Shown piece by piece: positions 1-12,539 of a stretch of DNA of 64,000 nt (positions within the stretch are counted from its first letter, which is position 1; each line of letters opens with the position of its first letter). Source of the DNA: Petrosia ficiformis (lineage: Eukaryota; Porifera; Demospongiae; Haplosclerida; Petrosiidae). Under the pieces are notes generated by a model. It did no database searches. It was not told the DNA's origin and was given only the letters and a program-made list of their open reading frames with translations. The position numbers and the translations under genes were made by a program. The stretch is from assembly GCA_947044365.1 (NCBI GenBank), contig OX345636.1, positions 29,678,466 to 29,742,465 on the forward strand, in the 5' to 3' direction.

Positions 1-340
1 CATGTATATGTACATATATATGTATGACTCTACTAGTACTGAGGGTCATACATGTAGTGCACATATGACCAAACTTATACTTAGGGTACATGCATATGTA
101 CATATATATGTATGACTCTACTAGTACTGAGGGTCATACATGTAGTGCACATATGACCAAACTTATACTTAGGGTACATGTATATGCACATATATATGTA
201 TGACTCTACTAGTACTGAGGGTCATACATGTAGTGCACATATGACCATACTTATACTTAGGGTACATGTATATGTACATATATATGTATGACTCAACTAG
301 TACTGAGGGTCATACATGTAGTGCACATATGACCAAACTT
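1..340. repeat. 88-bp tandem satellite, four copies
   Basis: Units begin at 1, 89, 177 and 265 and differ by only a few substitutions. Each contains GACTCTACTAGTACTGAGGG, a TACATGTA palindrome and an alternating TATATGTACATATATATG tract. The last copy breaks off near 340. The same unit occurs in the opposite orientation at 35.97-36.12 kb and 36.95-37.47 kb. Confidence 0.95.
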
Positions 341-554
341 ATGCAGTGAATTTAAAACCACACCCCTAATTAATTACATAACCACACCTTTACCACACCC
401 TACTTCACTGACTTCTGTACATTGCTCAGTATAATTATAATAATAACTATAACAGTCTGTTGTGTTTCGGGCATGAGAAAGTCAGGCATAATTACTAAAT
501 GTAGGATACCACAAAGCAATCTTAGGGATACTGTGTGTCTAGTTTGTTCCATCA
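341..554. other. No gene seen
   Basis: AT-rich unique-looking DNA between the satellite and the next dispersed repeat. I see no coding frame or structured element. Confidence 0.6.
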
Positions 555-1490
555 ATTAGTATATTATGTGTTTTCTTTTCTCGTAGTGATTCCAGTCCAC
601 GTCTGTTTGTGTGAAGGGGCGATACTTACATTTATAATGTAACCAACAGCAACAAAAAGACCTCGGGTTGACTCACAGAGGAGATACATGTCCAGGTTAG
701 AGTTCTATTGTGTGCCCCTGTGTGTGACAAAATGACTACATTTAGTTATAGTCATAGTATGCCTGGTTTCTCTCAAATGTACATGTATACAGTTTAGTTA
801 TGTTTTTGGTAATTACTAAAAAGGTTGTAGATAACTAAAAGTTCCTAAAGATTCCCCCTTTCTCACACACACACACTAGTGTTGTTTTAGCTATAACTAA
901 AACTCCTTTTATTTAGTAAGGTACGTATTTTGACTTTTAGTTATTACAAGTCTATCACAATAACTATAACTAACTAAAATGAAAATTGAAAACAATAAAC
1001 AGTTTGATAAAAAGCTCACACCTCACTATATTAAGTCACATGATCAGTCTTTGTCACATGCAAACCCACAGTATCATCACCAGCTACACACATTGAATTT
1101 CTTAACTCATGTGATTATTTATCCCTATTAGCATTGTTATTTTGTCATAACATTCTTTACATCATCATCATTAAGAATGAGATTTTCTCATAATGTGTAA
1201 TGATTAGGTGACTAGTATAATGTGGGTCAATGTCACCTGATGTGCACTGTAACTGTTAGCCATTAAGGATCTCAGTATATTCACCAGTATACTTGACCCC
1301 AAACAGTGGCATTAAACATTACCATTGTATAATTGTATAAGCAATCTTTACTACTGTCATGACCACAAATTTGTGGAGATACTAGTATTTTATCAACTTC
1401 TAATTTGTGTAGCTACTTGTTGTTTATTATAGATAAGTATTTAAGTGGTTTTAAAATGAATGCGCATGTAGTTCAGAACCCTCACTACAA
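555..1490 (+). repeat. Long dispersed repeat, copy 1
   Basis: This segment matches 25650-26535 in inverted orientation along its length, including GTGATTCCAGTCCAC near one end and TTTGTGTAGCTACTTGTTG near the other. It is rich in short TAGTTAT/TAACTAA motifs. Part of a third copy (41580-41699) is interrupted by a hAT element. No coding potential is visible, so it is probably a non-autonomous transposon or an old segmental duplication. Confidence 0.8.
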
Positions 1491-1518
1491 GTGTGATTGG
1501 GAAACAAGAACAATGAAG

Positions 1519-1900
1519 CACCTTTGGTGTGTGGCCTCGCCGGTGTAGCTGAAGGATAGGTTGCAATTGCAACAATTAAATAAATGAGATGCAAGAGAGA
1601 AAGTAACAAGATTAAATTTGAATTTGTTGTTTATATAAAAATGAAAGTTGGTTGAGAAAGTTTTTTGTGGCTAGACTGGCTAAGATTATTTCTGATAAAT
1701 ATAAAAACACATGGAAGATGACTAAGAATGATTCTCCATCAGCTATACTGCTTTGAACTAGTATAATAACTATATTACTTACAGTCAAATTACATACATG
1801 TAATATACTCTTCCAACAAATATTCATTACCTCATTCATTACCAAAATATCTATGCCACAACTGTCAGTTACTAAAGATAATTATCTTATAATGAATTGT
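1519..1900 (+). repeat. Segmental duplication, copy 1 of 3
   Basis: Starts at GCACCTTTGGTGTGTGGCC and runs through an AT-rich block. Copies 2 and 3 lie at 4769-5180 and 7950-8205 and are nearly identical. The open frame on its minus strand is conserved only because the DNA is duplicated, and it resembles no known protein. Confidence 0.85.
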
Positions 1901-1974
1901 ACATTGTTACAACTACGATGAGCAAAAACAATTAAACTTACAGTTCAAATATATGTAATTTGAATGTCAAACAA

Positions 1975-2205
1975 AAGTTCAATAATAGCAGAAAGGAAGG
2001 TATTGCTCTAAACTGACCTCCACGTTTGATCTCCAGTGATCACATAGGGTGTGGCTGAGGGTGTGGGTTATTGTGCGAACTGTTGAAGTCTTTAAATCGA
2101 CGATTAAATTAAAAAAGTGGGGACAGACAGACAGAATGAATGAATGACAGAATGACAACCAAAGTACTAAAGACTTGCCCACGCGTAGGCGCGGCGAGCC
2201 CAATT
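1975..2205 (+). repeat. Dispersed repeat ending in GCGTAGGCGCGGCGAGCCCA
   Basis: Contains TCTTTAAATCGACG, a GACAGACAGAATGAATGAAT stretch and a GC-rich end. The pieces recur at 5570-5690 (with the GC-rich end) and 8220-8340 (without it). No protein is supported. Confidence 0.75.
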
Positions 2206-2717
2206 ACTGTGTGTGTATAACCTGAGTAGAACGATGTAGGAGAGGCCGAACAACCTTGTCATCACGGCATATTTTCCTCCATTTGTCTAATTAATATTCA
2301 TTATGATGACCTTTTAATTGATATTTTCAATGAATATGATTAATATAACTATATTCATAATCCTTTATGTAATATGACGACACATTTTTCTAAATACTAA
2401 ATACGGAAATTTACTGACTAAAACGAAAATAATTAACTTTAATAATAGTAATATAACTTTCCACGCCCATAATTTTAAATTTGAAAATTAACAAAATAAA
2501 AGATTGTTTGTTCCAGGGACGAATAGAACTGCAAGTTCTGGGATCATGACGGGAATGAGTCTAATATGTGTATTATGTGAATCAATGTATCGATATTAGT
2601 TTGTATATGATCTAAATGAGCCAGATTTCCATCAGACACTGTACTAAAGAATGTGTTTATCATTACAGAATGGTGTTGATAACGTATATATACATGATTA
2701 GAATATGGATTATATAT

Positions 2718-2998
2718 AGTCTTGTGTAGCCAGACCCAATCTACTACGAAGGAAGGGTCTGATCAACTGACTGTACTATCATTCGTCTAGAGCGTCATGT
2801 ATCTGGCAAACTGGTAATTGAATTCATACAGCTGGCTAAGTATAGTTATGAATATACTTATTTTGATTATGAATATTATTAGCTGTTTGTTGCCCACTAA
2901 AATAGCCAAAAATCTGGCTAAACTGTTGACAAACGCTGTATAGTACAGTGGGTTGACCTGATCCTTCCTTTGTAGTAGGCATCTGGCTACGCTAGACT
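2718..2998. mobile_element. MITE with about 45-bp inverted ends
   Basis: The left end, AGTCTTGTGTAGCCAGA, continues into CTACTACGAAGGAAGGGTC. The right end, read on the minus strand, gives AGTCTAGCGTAGCCAGA and then CTACTACAAAGGAAGGATC. The interior is AT-rich and non-coding. I could not settle the target duplication, so the superfamily is open. Confidence 0.7.
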
Positions 2999-4250
<1,252 letters not shown>

Positions 4251-4282
4251 GTGAGGAACTCTGTTAGTATAGTCAAAGTACA

Positions 4283-4660
4283 TGTATCTAGTATGGGTAT
4301 GAGTGTGACATTTATGTAGTATGGGTATGTGTCTGTATGACAATACATTTATGTAGTATGGGTATGTGTCTGTATGACAATACATTTATGTAGTATGGGT
4401 ATGAGCAGAGGTGTGGAAACAGCCAGTCATGCAGGACATTGTCCGATAAATCTAGTGAATGTCCGGGAAATTAAAACTGAACTGTATACAAAGTATATGG
4501 GGAGCAGGACATAAGTAGTGAAAACAAGCCAGGATGTCCGGCAATTAGCTCACTATTTCCACACCCCTGGGTATGAGTCTCTATGACAATACATTTATGT
4601 AGTATGGGTATGAGTCTGTATGACAATAAATTTATGTAGTATAGATATGAGTATGACATA
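4283..4660 (+). repeat. 43-bp minisatellite in the LEO1 remnant
   Basis: Units read TATGTAGTATGGGTATG followed by a TCTGTATGACAATACATT variant, about five copies. A small hAT element (4406-4569) interrupts one of them. The array is duplicated at 7500-7840. Confidence 0.9.
4406..4569. mobile_element. 164-bp non-autonomous hAT element
   Basis: Ends are CAGAGGTGTGGAAACAG on the left and, reverse-complemented, CAGGGGTGTGGAAATAG on the right. Both sides carry the 8-bp target duplication GGTATGAG (4398-4405 and 4570-4577). Eight-base duplications and CAG termini are hAT hallmarks. No coding capacity. Confidence 0.92.
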
Positions 4661-4768
4661 CCATGTACATGCACTAGAAGCTATCAAAAAGGGTTGGCTA
4701 GATCCATCTTCTTTTGTCTAATGAAGTATGTGACTGGCTGTCTCTTAATGACTCCTCTTTGCAATGAA

Positions 4769-5180
4769 GCACCTTTGGTGCGTGACCTCGCCGCTGTAGC
4801 TTAAGGATAGGTTGCAATTGCAACAATTAAATAAATGAGATGCAAGAGAGAAAGTAAAAAGCTTAAATTTGAATTTGTTGTTTATATAATTTTGAAAGTT
4901 GGTTGAGAAAGTTTTTTGTGGCTAGACTGGCTAAGATTATTTCTGATAAATATAAAAACACATGGAAGATGACTAAGAATGATTCTCCATCAGCTATACT
5001 GCTTTGAACTAGTATAATAACTATATTACTTACAGTCAAATTACATACATGTAATATACTCTTCCAACAAATATTCATTACCTCATTCATTACCAAAATA
5101 TCTATGCCACAACTGTCAGTTACTAAAGATAATTATCTTATAATGAATTGTACATTGTTACAACTACGATGAGCAAAAAC
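4769..5180 (+). repeat. Segmental duplication, copy 2 of 3
   Basis: Near-identical to 1519-1900 and to 7950-8205. Together with the LEO1 exons upstream it forms the unit that was duplicated about 3.2 kb further on. Confidence 0.85.
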
Positions 5181-5207
5181 ATTGAACTAGAATGTATGAG
5201 TCTGTAA

Positions 5208-5700
5208 CTTGCTAAAACAATGTCTGTGGCAAATCTCTTTTCAATACGATTTTGATAAACTTCTTTCTCTACTCTATCAAGTCTTTAAATCGACGCTTAA
5301 AGCATCTGGCTAGGATGTGTAGTGATTTTAGCATTTTCCATTCTAAGTAACTTTTCATACAGTTTACTTCGTTATAAAAACAACAGAGCAATAGAAGACT
5401 ATGTTTTTGAACAGATCTGAAAGTTTGGCGGCTGTGGGAGGTATGTGTTTGAAGTTATAACTGTTCAAAGTAAAAAAAGTTAGGAAGGAATGAATGAATA
5501 ACTTGCTAAAACAATGTCTGTGGCAAATTTCTTTTCAATACGATTTTGAGAAACCTCTTTCTCTACTCTATCAAGTCTTTAAATCGATGCTTAAATTAAA
5601 AAAGTGGGGACAGACAGAATGAATGAATGACAGAATGACAACCAAAGTGCTAAAGATTCGCCCACGCGTAGGCGCAGCGAGCCCAACAAAGCAAGTTAGA
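5208..5700 (+). repeat. Two direct copies of a 90-bp motif plus GC-rich repeat end
   Basis: AACTTGCTAAAACAATGTCT followed by a TCTTTAAATCGA block occurs at 5208-5295 and 5501-5595. The same pair recurs at 8389-8480 and 8676-8770. The segment 5659-5686 repeats the GC-rich end seen at 2176. No gene. Confidence 0.8.
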
Positions 5701-5759
5701 ATCTTTGAACATGTATACTTCAAAAGCTGACAAAAAATATCACAAAACACCCCACCCAT

Positions 5760-6314
5760 AATTATAGCATAACTTATAAATCTGCAGATAACAACAATAA
5801 GGAAAGGGTCGTGCTAGTATAAGGGGGCTTGTTGGCCCCCTATCACACCAGAATACCGGTACCCTTATTTATCATTTTGCACATGCAGTTGTTCAATGTA
5901 ATATCACACATAATGCATACATAGGATATAGCAATTCACACTTACACATGTAACATTATTCACTTGTGACTGTGTAGTGTGACTGTGTTAGTGTGTACAT
6001 TTACATGTACATGTACATTTCACAAGCATACATGTACATAAATGTACCATACACTTGTAACAAGCAGCGCTCGTAATAACATCCTCCAATTGGCTATTTT
6101 CTGGACATTGCCTCTTTGTCTGGAAAAAATTGGATTTGTTTTGATAAATTATTTGATTAGTTGTAAGCAGTATAGTAACCTCACAATGAGGTAAATTATT
6201 AGTCAAGAGCAATCATACATGTAGCCTAGTGGGTTAATTCTGTATCTCATAAAGTATAAATGGGCACAATGCTGGCTCTTTTTTTCCGGACAAATCCACA
6301 ACTTGCTAGTCAAA
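5760..6314. other. No gene seen; GGGGGC hairpin at about 5822
   Basis: AT-rich. AGGGGGCTTGTTGGCCCCCT can form a short hairpin. Several TACATGTACATGTACA tracts are present. No supported coding frame. Confidence 0.5.
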
Positions 6315-6732
6315 TACCGTAAATGTAGAAATGTTCGGCCTGTAGAAATTTTCGTCTTTTTCGACTAGTTGATGTTAGGACGAAATTTAATTTTTAACCC
6401 GTTTCTTCCACTCTCCCACGCATTTATTTATGGATCGTAGTGGTTATTCGTCTCTTGAACACATCGTAAGACCTCTCCTTCTTCAGCACTCCATATGTCT
6501 TAATAATTATACATGATAACCTCGTACCATAGACGATAGCAAGTAGCTACACATTATTTTGACACTGACAACACGTAGACACGTGGACGTTTACGTCAGC
6601 ATCATGTCCATTTATTTGGTATTACTGACCACGCCCTTAGTCGAAATTTTATACGGCCGAAAATTAACGTTTGTTGAGCTTGAAGAAACAAGATGAAATT
6701 TTATCTGTTCAAAAATTTCTACATTTACGGTA
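6315..6732. mobile_element. TACCGT-ended MITE, member 1
   Basis: 418 bp. The first 18 bases, TACCGTAAATGTAGAAAT, are repeated inverted at the right end. Inside the ends lie several AAATTTTCG/CGAAAATT motifs, as in the members at 39925 and 55930. This copy has no HIRAN fragment and no recognisable coding exon. Middle motifs ACGTGGACGTTTACGTCAGC resemble the promoter-like stretch of the 39925 copy. Confidence 0.85.
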
Positions 6733-6889
6733 TTGTATTTTCCCGATGTTTCTGCTGGATGCTTTTTTGAGCACTCCATGTACATGTACATGTATACATG
6801 TGTATACCTATACAAGAAGTATGTATTATGTATGTTTACATGTACATGTACATACTAATTAAATGTTTATGCACATGTACATTTATAAA

Positions 6890-7130
6890 CATTATATGCA
6901 ACATTTTCTAATTGGGTATTTGTTGTAGTCCTGTTTTTCTCAAATGATGTACCTTAGCAACAAAAGCATAGTGCTATGACAGGGTTGCTTAGAAGTGGTA
7001 TTTAATTTTGTTACTAAAAATACATGTACCTCAGACCCCTGATCGAGGAAGAGCAGGACTTCATCAAATACCCAATTAGTACTTGGTACTGAAGTAAAAA
7101 TTTCCATTAGAATAACTAGCCCTTTAATCA
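6890..7130 (+). repeat. Duplicated segment (second copy 8775-8925)
   Basis: TTTCTAATTGGGTATTTGTTG through GGTATTTAATTTTGTTAC is present in both places with small indels. No coding content recognised. Confidence 0.8.
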
Positions 7131-7237
7131 AAATTGTCTCAATTAAAATACTACTGCACTACTAAATGTAGAATCTTGGTGTTGCTTCTACACCCTGCCC
7201 ACCTTAAAGCTCATGTGGGGTCTGTAGTGAATATAGT

Positions 7238-7468
7238 TAGAAAAAGATCCCGAATCTTGTAGAAATGAAATGATTAAGGTACTAAATACTGGTTTAAAAC
7301 ATGTATTTGTTTACTTGTTAGTTACTCATTTGTATACTTGTTAGCAAGAGGAACAACGTCTTCATGCTTCAGTGAGGCTTGAAAGCCAACAGAGAAGAAT
7401 GAAAGAGAAGAGAGCTCGTAAGGGATTAACCACGAAGAGGTCGATATGAAGAAGATGAAGATGAAGAA
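7238..7468 (+). pseudogene. LEO1: LEO1 exons, duplicated partial copy
   Basis: A second copy of the last two LEO1 exons seen at 3995-4250, displaced by 3221 bp. The first is truncated at its 5' side and reads VEKDPESCRNEMIK before GTACTA. The second (7345-7468) follows TTGTTAG and differs by one residue, plus a 3-bp deletion in the acidic run. It keeps the frameshift before the acidic stretch, so that lesion is older than the duplication. It lacks the exon with TFRPHST. Non-functional by context. Confidence 0.85.
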
Positions 7469-7586
7469 GTGAGGAACTCTGTTAGTATAGTCAAAGTACA
7501 TGTATCTAGTATGGGTATGAGTGTGACATTTATGTAGTATGGGTATGTGTCTGTATGACAATACATTTATGTAGTATGGGTATGAG

Positions 7587-7750
7587 CAGAGGTGTGGAAA
7601 CGGCCAGTCATGCAGGACATTGTCCGATAAATCTAGTGAATGTCCGGGAAATTAAAACTGAACTGTATACAAAGTATATGGGGAGCAGGACAAGAGTAGT
7701 GAAAACAAGCCAGGATGTCCGGCAATTAGCTCACTATTTCCACACCCCTG
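7587..7750. mobile_element. hAT MITE, copy carried by segmental duplication
   Basis: The same insertion as 4406-4569, shifted by 3181 bp, with the same GGTATGAG flanks. It moved with the surrounding DNA and is not an independent insertion. Confidence 0.92.
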
Positions 7751-7949
7751 GGTATGAGTCTCTATGACAATACATTTATGTAGTATGGGTATGAGTCTGT
7801 ATGACAATAAATTTATGTAGTATAGATATGAGTATGACATACCATGTACATGCACTAGAAGCTATCAAAAAGGGTTGGCTAGATCCATCTTCTTTTGTCT
7901 AATGAAGTATGTGACTGGCTGTCTCTTAATGACTCCTCTTTGCAATGAA

Positions 7950-8770
7950 GCACCTTTGGTGCGTGACCTCGCCGCTGTAGCTTAAGGATAGGTTGCAATT
8001 GCAACAATTAAATAAATGAGATGCAAGAGAGAAAGTAAAAAGCTTAAATTTGAATTTGTTGTTTATATAATTTTGAAAGTTGGTTGAGAAAGTTTTTTGT
8101 GGCTAGACTGGCTAAGATTATTTCTGATAAATATAAAAACACATGGAAGATGACTAAGAATGATTCTCCATCAACTATACTGCTTTGAACTAGTATAATA
8201 ACTAATTAATATTGTAATTATAATTATATATAATTTAAAAGTCAATAATAGCAGAAAGGAAGGTATTGCTCTAAACTGACCTCCACGTTTGATCTCACGT
8301 GATTACATTGGGTGTGGCTGAGGGTGTGGGTTATTGCAAGTAAATGGCAGAAACTGGAGAGCTTACAGAGATAGAATGTATGAGTCTGTAACTTGCTAAA
8401 ACAATGTCTGTGGCAAATCTTTTTTCAATACGATGTTGATAAACTTCTTTCTCTACTTTATCGAGTCTTTAAATCGACGCTTAAAGGATCTGGCTAGGAT
8501 GTGTAGCATTTTCCATTCTAAGTAACTTTTCATACAGTTTACTTCGTTATAAAAACAACAAAGCAATAGAAGACCATGTTTTTGAACAGATCAGAAAGTT
8601 TGGCGGCTGTGGGAGGTATGTGTTTGAAGTTATAACTGTTCAAAGTAAAAAAAGTTAGGAAGGAATGAATGAATAACTTGCTAAAACAATGTCTGTGGCA
8701 AATTTCTTTTCAATACGATTTTGAGAAACTTCTTTCTCTACTCTATCAAGTCTTTAAATCGATGCTTAAA
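7950..8770 (+). repeat. Segmental duplication, copy 3, with rearranged 3' part
   Basis: 7950-8205 repeats 4769-5030. After that the order of blocks differs: 8220-8340 resembles 1975-2060 and 8389-8770 resembles 5208-5595. No gene. Confidence 0.8.
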
Positions 8771-8929
8771 TTAAAAAATATATGCAACATTTTCATTTTC
8801 TTTCTAATTGGGTATTTGTTGTCCTGTTTTTCTCAAATATGGATCTGATGTACCTTAGCAACAAAAGCATAGTGCTATAACAGGGTTGCTTAGAAGTGGT
8901 ATTTAATTTTGTTACAAACTTTATTGGTC

Positions 8930-9190
8930 AAAATACTAAATCTTAACTTACATAAATGCTGTGTCATTGTACCACTTGACACAGATAGTCTAGTGGGGTT
9001 AAAGACATCTTGGTGGGATTGCAACTCTTCCCTCTTTCTACATACATGTATCAGAAAATGCCTATAGAGTCCTGTTTACCAATGCATCAGTAAATACATG
9101 TAATGATATTTACTTCCAAAAACTAACTAAATGACCCATAAAATAATTTATTTGATATACAGTATGTGACTGTCATGTGACTGCTATAAA
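8930..9190 (+). repeat. Dispersed repeat family A, partial copy
   Basis: AACTTTATTGGTCAAAAT to TGTGACTGCTATAA. Longer copies lie at 13441-13870 and 40835-41215, and a decayed piece at 27546-27700. It abuts the dynein exon directly, replacing its upstream intron. Confidence 0.85.
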
Positions 9191-9359
9191 AATTCACTTA
9201 CGTTTTGAATCCTATTACAATGGGACAGTTGTATGGAGAATTTGACCCATTACCTCATGAATGGTAAGTAAATGTAATTGTATACAGTGTACATGTACAC
9301 CAATATATACAATAATTATACTAGTGCTAAGCCATATACATGTACATTACACATGAGGA

Positions 9360-9501
9360 GATGGAAAGAAAGAAAGAAAGACACTTTTAAGACAGGCACC
9401 TGAGGCAAATGAAAATGAAAAATGAGTTGCCTTAGGTGGGATTTGAACCCACAACACTCTGTACTCCAGACAGATGCTCTTACCAACTGAGCTACCAAAG
9501 C
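9360..9501 (-). mobile_element. tRNA-derived SINE
   Basis: The tRNA-like head (9428-9501) is followed on the minus strand by a short body and a (TTTC)n tail at about 9365-9382. This head-body-tail layout fits a SINE better than a functional tRNA gene. Confidence 0.6.
9428..9501 (-). tRNA. tRNA-like sequence, anticodon GGA, no long variable arm
   Basis: On the minus strand all four stems can be drawn. The acceptor GCTTTGG pairs with CTAAGGC (two G-T pairs), the D stem is GCTC/GAGC, the anticodon stem TCTGT/ACAGA has loop CTGGAGT, and the T stem is GTGGG/CCCAC. The A box TAGCTCAGTTGG and B box GGTTCAAATCC are intact, with a T run downstream. The anticodon would read serine codons, but the variable loop is only five bases. 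Eukaryotic cytosolic tRNA-Ser has a long variable arm, so this is probably the head of a SINE or a mutated tRNA. Confidence 0.6.
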
Positions 9502-9729
9502 AGCCCAGCTGGCCAGGTCCAAATCAAACATCTCATACACCTGTGTGAACAAGTTAACTGAAACTTGGTGAAGGCCGGGGTAATTAAACCACCGAAGATG
9601 TACCAAACAATAAATCTAAGTATATACATGATGACTTGAGATGGATATCCATACTAAAAAAATACAAAGACACTAAATTTTATATTTTAACAGGATTGGC
9701 TTTAGAAGGTATTGCTCCTCCCCTGGTAA

Positions 9730-12061
9730 ATTTCAATTATCATGAGTTTGGCAATACATAATGAATAATTATATTGTGACAAATGATTCATAAAGTTATT
9801 GGTATTGGGATATAATTATACAATACACTAACCTCTATAGCCTAATATGTCTGATATATATATATATATTTATAGCACTTTCACGCCTAACATCAAAGGT
9901 ACCGACTGTTCTATATTTTCCACTTTTTTTACCACATCCTGTTCTATATTTTCCGGATGTTGTTTATAACACTAGAAAACAATGCGCTTACCTCGGGTTT
10001 AGTGCAAGAACACTAAGTACTTCATTTTTCTTCTCCATTGCATCAATCCAAAGTACTATAAACCAGTTAAAGCACCGGGTTTGCTCGTGTTGTCTTGGAA
10101 AATATAGCACTGGGGGTGGGGTCTCAAAGCCTCATATGTATTAATTATTACTAACTATTAGCTACTAATGTACATGTAGTATGTATGTTTCTTACTGCCC
10201 ATGCCCATTGTCTCTAATAACTCAATGCCACCATTTTTATATATTTAGATGTACACACTATCATCATGAATTTCTTTAATAACAGGAAATTATTAATTGT
10301 TAGGTTATACCACTTGAAACTAAACAATAGAGAAAGTCAATGATTTACCCAACCAGTAGTTTTGTTATTAGGTTTCTGTTATGTCAGCAAATTTTGTCAC
10401 AATCTTAATTTATTTGTGTTATAAATGATTGCCTCACTCATAAAAATTGCATAATTTTTATTTATAAGACTAAAATTCTTGTCTGCGTAGAACTGACCTT
10501 TTAGTGTTGGAATGAGGCATACTCACTCAACTCGACTAATACTATGCATGTACAGATCTGTACCTTTGTTTATCTCATTGCATCATTATTTTTTAAGTTA
10601 AAAAGTATCCAAGGAAGGGGCCAATGCCTATTATCGTTAGCAGTAATTACTGTTGTAAACACTTTATATCCTCTATACCTATTTATAATAATTAAAATTG
10701 AGGCATGGTAAACTGTAATATTGGATTGTTATCATCGATACCAGCATTTTTGACTTATAGGTGGCAAATTTTGGGTGCGACAATATCAAAATAACACATC
10801 CCAAACATGTTTTTTGTCACTGTTAGGATGTCTACCATTAATATTCACGCAGTTACTAACCCAAACCTGCACCACTATCTTTATCTGTATTTGTGCTCCA
10901 CTGTGTATGTGTATTTACTAGGGTTGGGATCTGAAATCGATTATCAAATCAGAATAGGACAATTAATACAATGATTAATAATGTGAATATGTATAATACA
11001 TGTGTTTATAGAGTGGATCTGTAGCATTAAGTTCATCATACTCATACTTTTTAGCTATTTGAATTTAGAGGCCATATCCTTGTATTTATCACATGATTAT
11101 CACACAATGTGGTATAACATACTACACAATATAAATACAACTTATAACCTTTTCAGCAACATGTAAGGAATAAAGTACTGCATTAGTGAGGTGTGCCATG
11201 ACTTGTAGTCACACATATTGTATTATACATGTGTTATTTGTAAGGCTGATAATTATTGTAATTGTTGTCATAATATAAGATGTGCACCCTGCCCAGAAAT
11301 GGATACACAATACTACAATATATATATAGTCAGATGGGTGGGCGGAGGTGCATAATCCTCATGAACGAGGTATGCCTTTTTGTTTTATGGCTATAATTCT
11401 AGAAATACCCTAATCGCACTAATGAACAAAGGGGGAGGGGTCAACATAGTACAAGTATATATTATGACCTTCCACTTATAAATTACATGTTCAACTAATT
11501 AGGCACTTGTTTGCATGTTAAGATCAACATGTAGTTTGTAGTTATGCCTTATTATTAATGATTACTGATGCATAATTATGATTAATGATAATTATATTTA
11601 ATATGATATAGCTAACTCTATATGGGAATAGAATTTTGTAAAATTCACTAGTGTGTATAGTATAATAATTACTTCTTGTAATTGTGAAGCTTTATGTAGA
11701 CAATTTTAAATAGGAAATGTGTTTATTGAAATTCTTCATCTGAAATGTAATGTTGAAGTATCATGTGTAAATGTGTATTATTAAGTATGTAGATAAATTA
11801 AATGTTTATATAGCAGATGACCTCCAGTAACACTTCAGAGAATCTCAGTGCAAATACAAATCACAGTCTTTGCTAATGCCAGCCCATACACATGTATCTT
11901 CACTAGATCAGTGTTTCCCCCAAGAATGCAACACCAGCCAGTAATAGTAATACAATTCCTTCTCTCTTACTTTTTTCCATCGTGCACTCCTGACAGATTA
12001 CTTGTATATCAAATTTTAACAGAAAAAAGTTGATAATTTAATATATAACAGAAAAAAGTTG

Positions 12062-12099
<38 letters not shown>

Positions 12100-12215
12100 T
12101 TTGCTACTCTGTGTGCATTAACAAGTGGGGTTAAAGCAATTGGTCGTTTTGTGGTGTCAGTATAATATATGTATGTAACAAAAAATTTTATATGTGGTTG
12201 CACTGTTTGCCCTTA
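9730..12215. other. About 2.5 kb with no gene recognised
   Basis: AT-rich DNA. Visible features are a TA microsatellite near 9858, three copies of CTATATTTTCC (two direct near 9911 and 9943, one inverted near 10098), and at 11795-11845 a copy of the AGCAGATGACCTCCAG repeat also found twice at 21.5-21.7 kb. No convincing exon on either strand. Confidence 0.5.
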
Positions 12216-12216
12216 G

Positions 12217-12411
12217 ATTACTGAAGAAAGTTAAAGATCCCTGTTCAGTGAGGAGTAAGAATTCATTGTGCTGCATATCATAGATGGTTGCCTGTAGTAA
12301 AAGAGCTCATCAGTTTGATCCACACTGTATGGATGATGATGGTGATACCCCATTAAGCAAGGCTAGAAGTAATGGAAAACAACCTGTTGTGGATTACTTG
12401 CAAACAGCCAT
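12217..12411 (+). pseudogene. Ankyrin-repeat fragment with frameshift
   Basis: One frame gives IHCAAYHRWLPVVKELI, a good second half of an ankyrin repeat. The next frame gives DPHCMDDDGDTPLSKARSNG and PVVDYLQ, the following repeat. The shift between them lies near 12310. An acceptor-like CCCTTAG ends at 12216 and a donor, ATAG|GTACAT, follows 12411. Ankyrin repeats mediate protein binding and occur in many families, so the parent gene cannot be named. The frameshift, plus a TGA upstream, argues for a dead copy. Confidence 0.65.
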
Positions 12412-12539
12412 AGGTACATTTATTGTTTATTTCTGTTTATGTATAATTTATATACAATTGTTTCGGTATGGAATAGATTCCAAATTCCCAATCTGCAAAT
12501 TACCTGCCATTATTTATGACACATAACACGTATTTAACA

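Larger units (their letters stand above)
9205..9725 (+). pseudogene. Dynein heavy chain exon fragment(s)
   Basis: 9205-9263 encodes LNPITMGQLYGEFDPLPHEW and ends at a perfect GTAAGT donor. MGQLYG-FDP-HEW is the conserved segment of axonemal inner-arm dynein heavy chains, motors of cilia and flagella, in the AAA+ ring. There is no acceptor upstream, because a dispersed repeat ends about 15 bp before the exon. A second short exon-like piece, 9694-9725, follows TTTTAACAG, ends before GTAAAT, and reads FRRYCSSP in the joined frame. That recalls the next dynein residues (FREFASS) with a gap. A SINE sits in the intervening DNA. It is a remnant or an isolated exon; the first exon is the firm part. 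Confidence 0.7.

Noticed and set aside
1..340. CRISPR-like array
   Set aside because: Repeats are contiguous with no unique spacers, and the genome is eukaryotic. It is a satellite.
1612..1845. Minus-strand frame conserved in three copies
   Set aside because: Conservation is explained by recent DNA duplication. There is no third-position bias or family match.
9316..9606. 96-codon minus-strand frame with ALVAQLVRASVWSTE
   Set aside because: This is the translation of the tRNA-like/SINE sequence, a known kind of spurious protein.
11908..11935. hAT-like terminus CAGTGTTTCCCCCAAG
   Set aside because: No matching inverted end or 8-bp duplication could be found.
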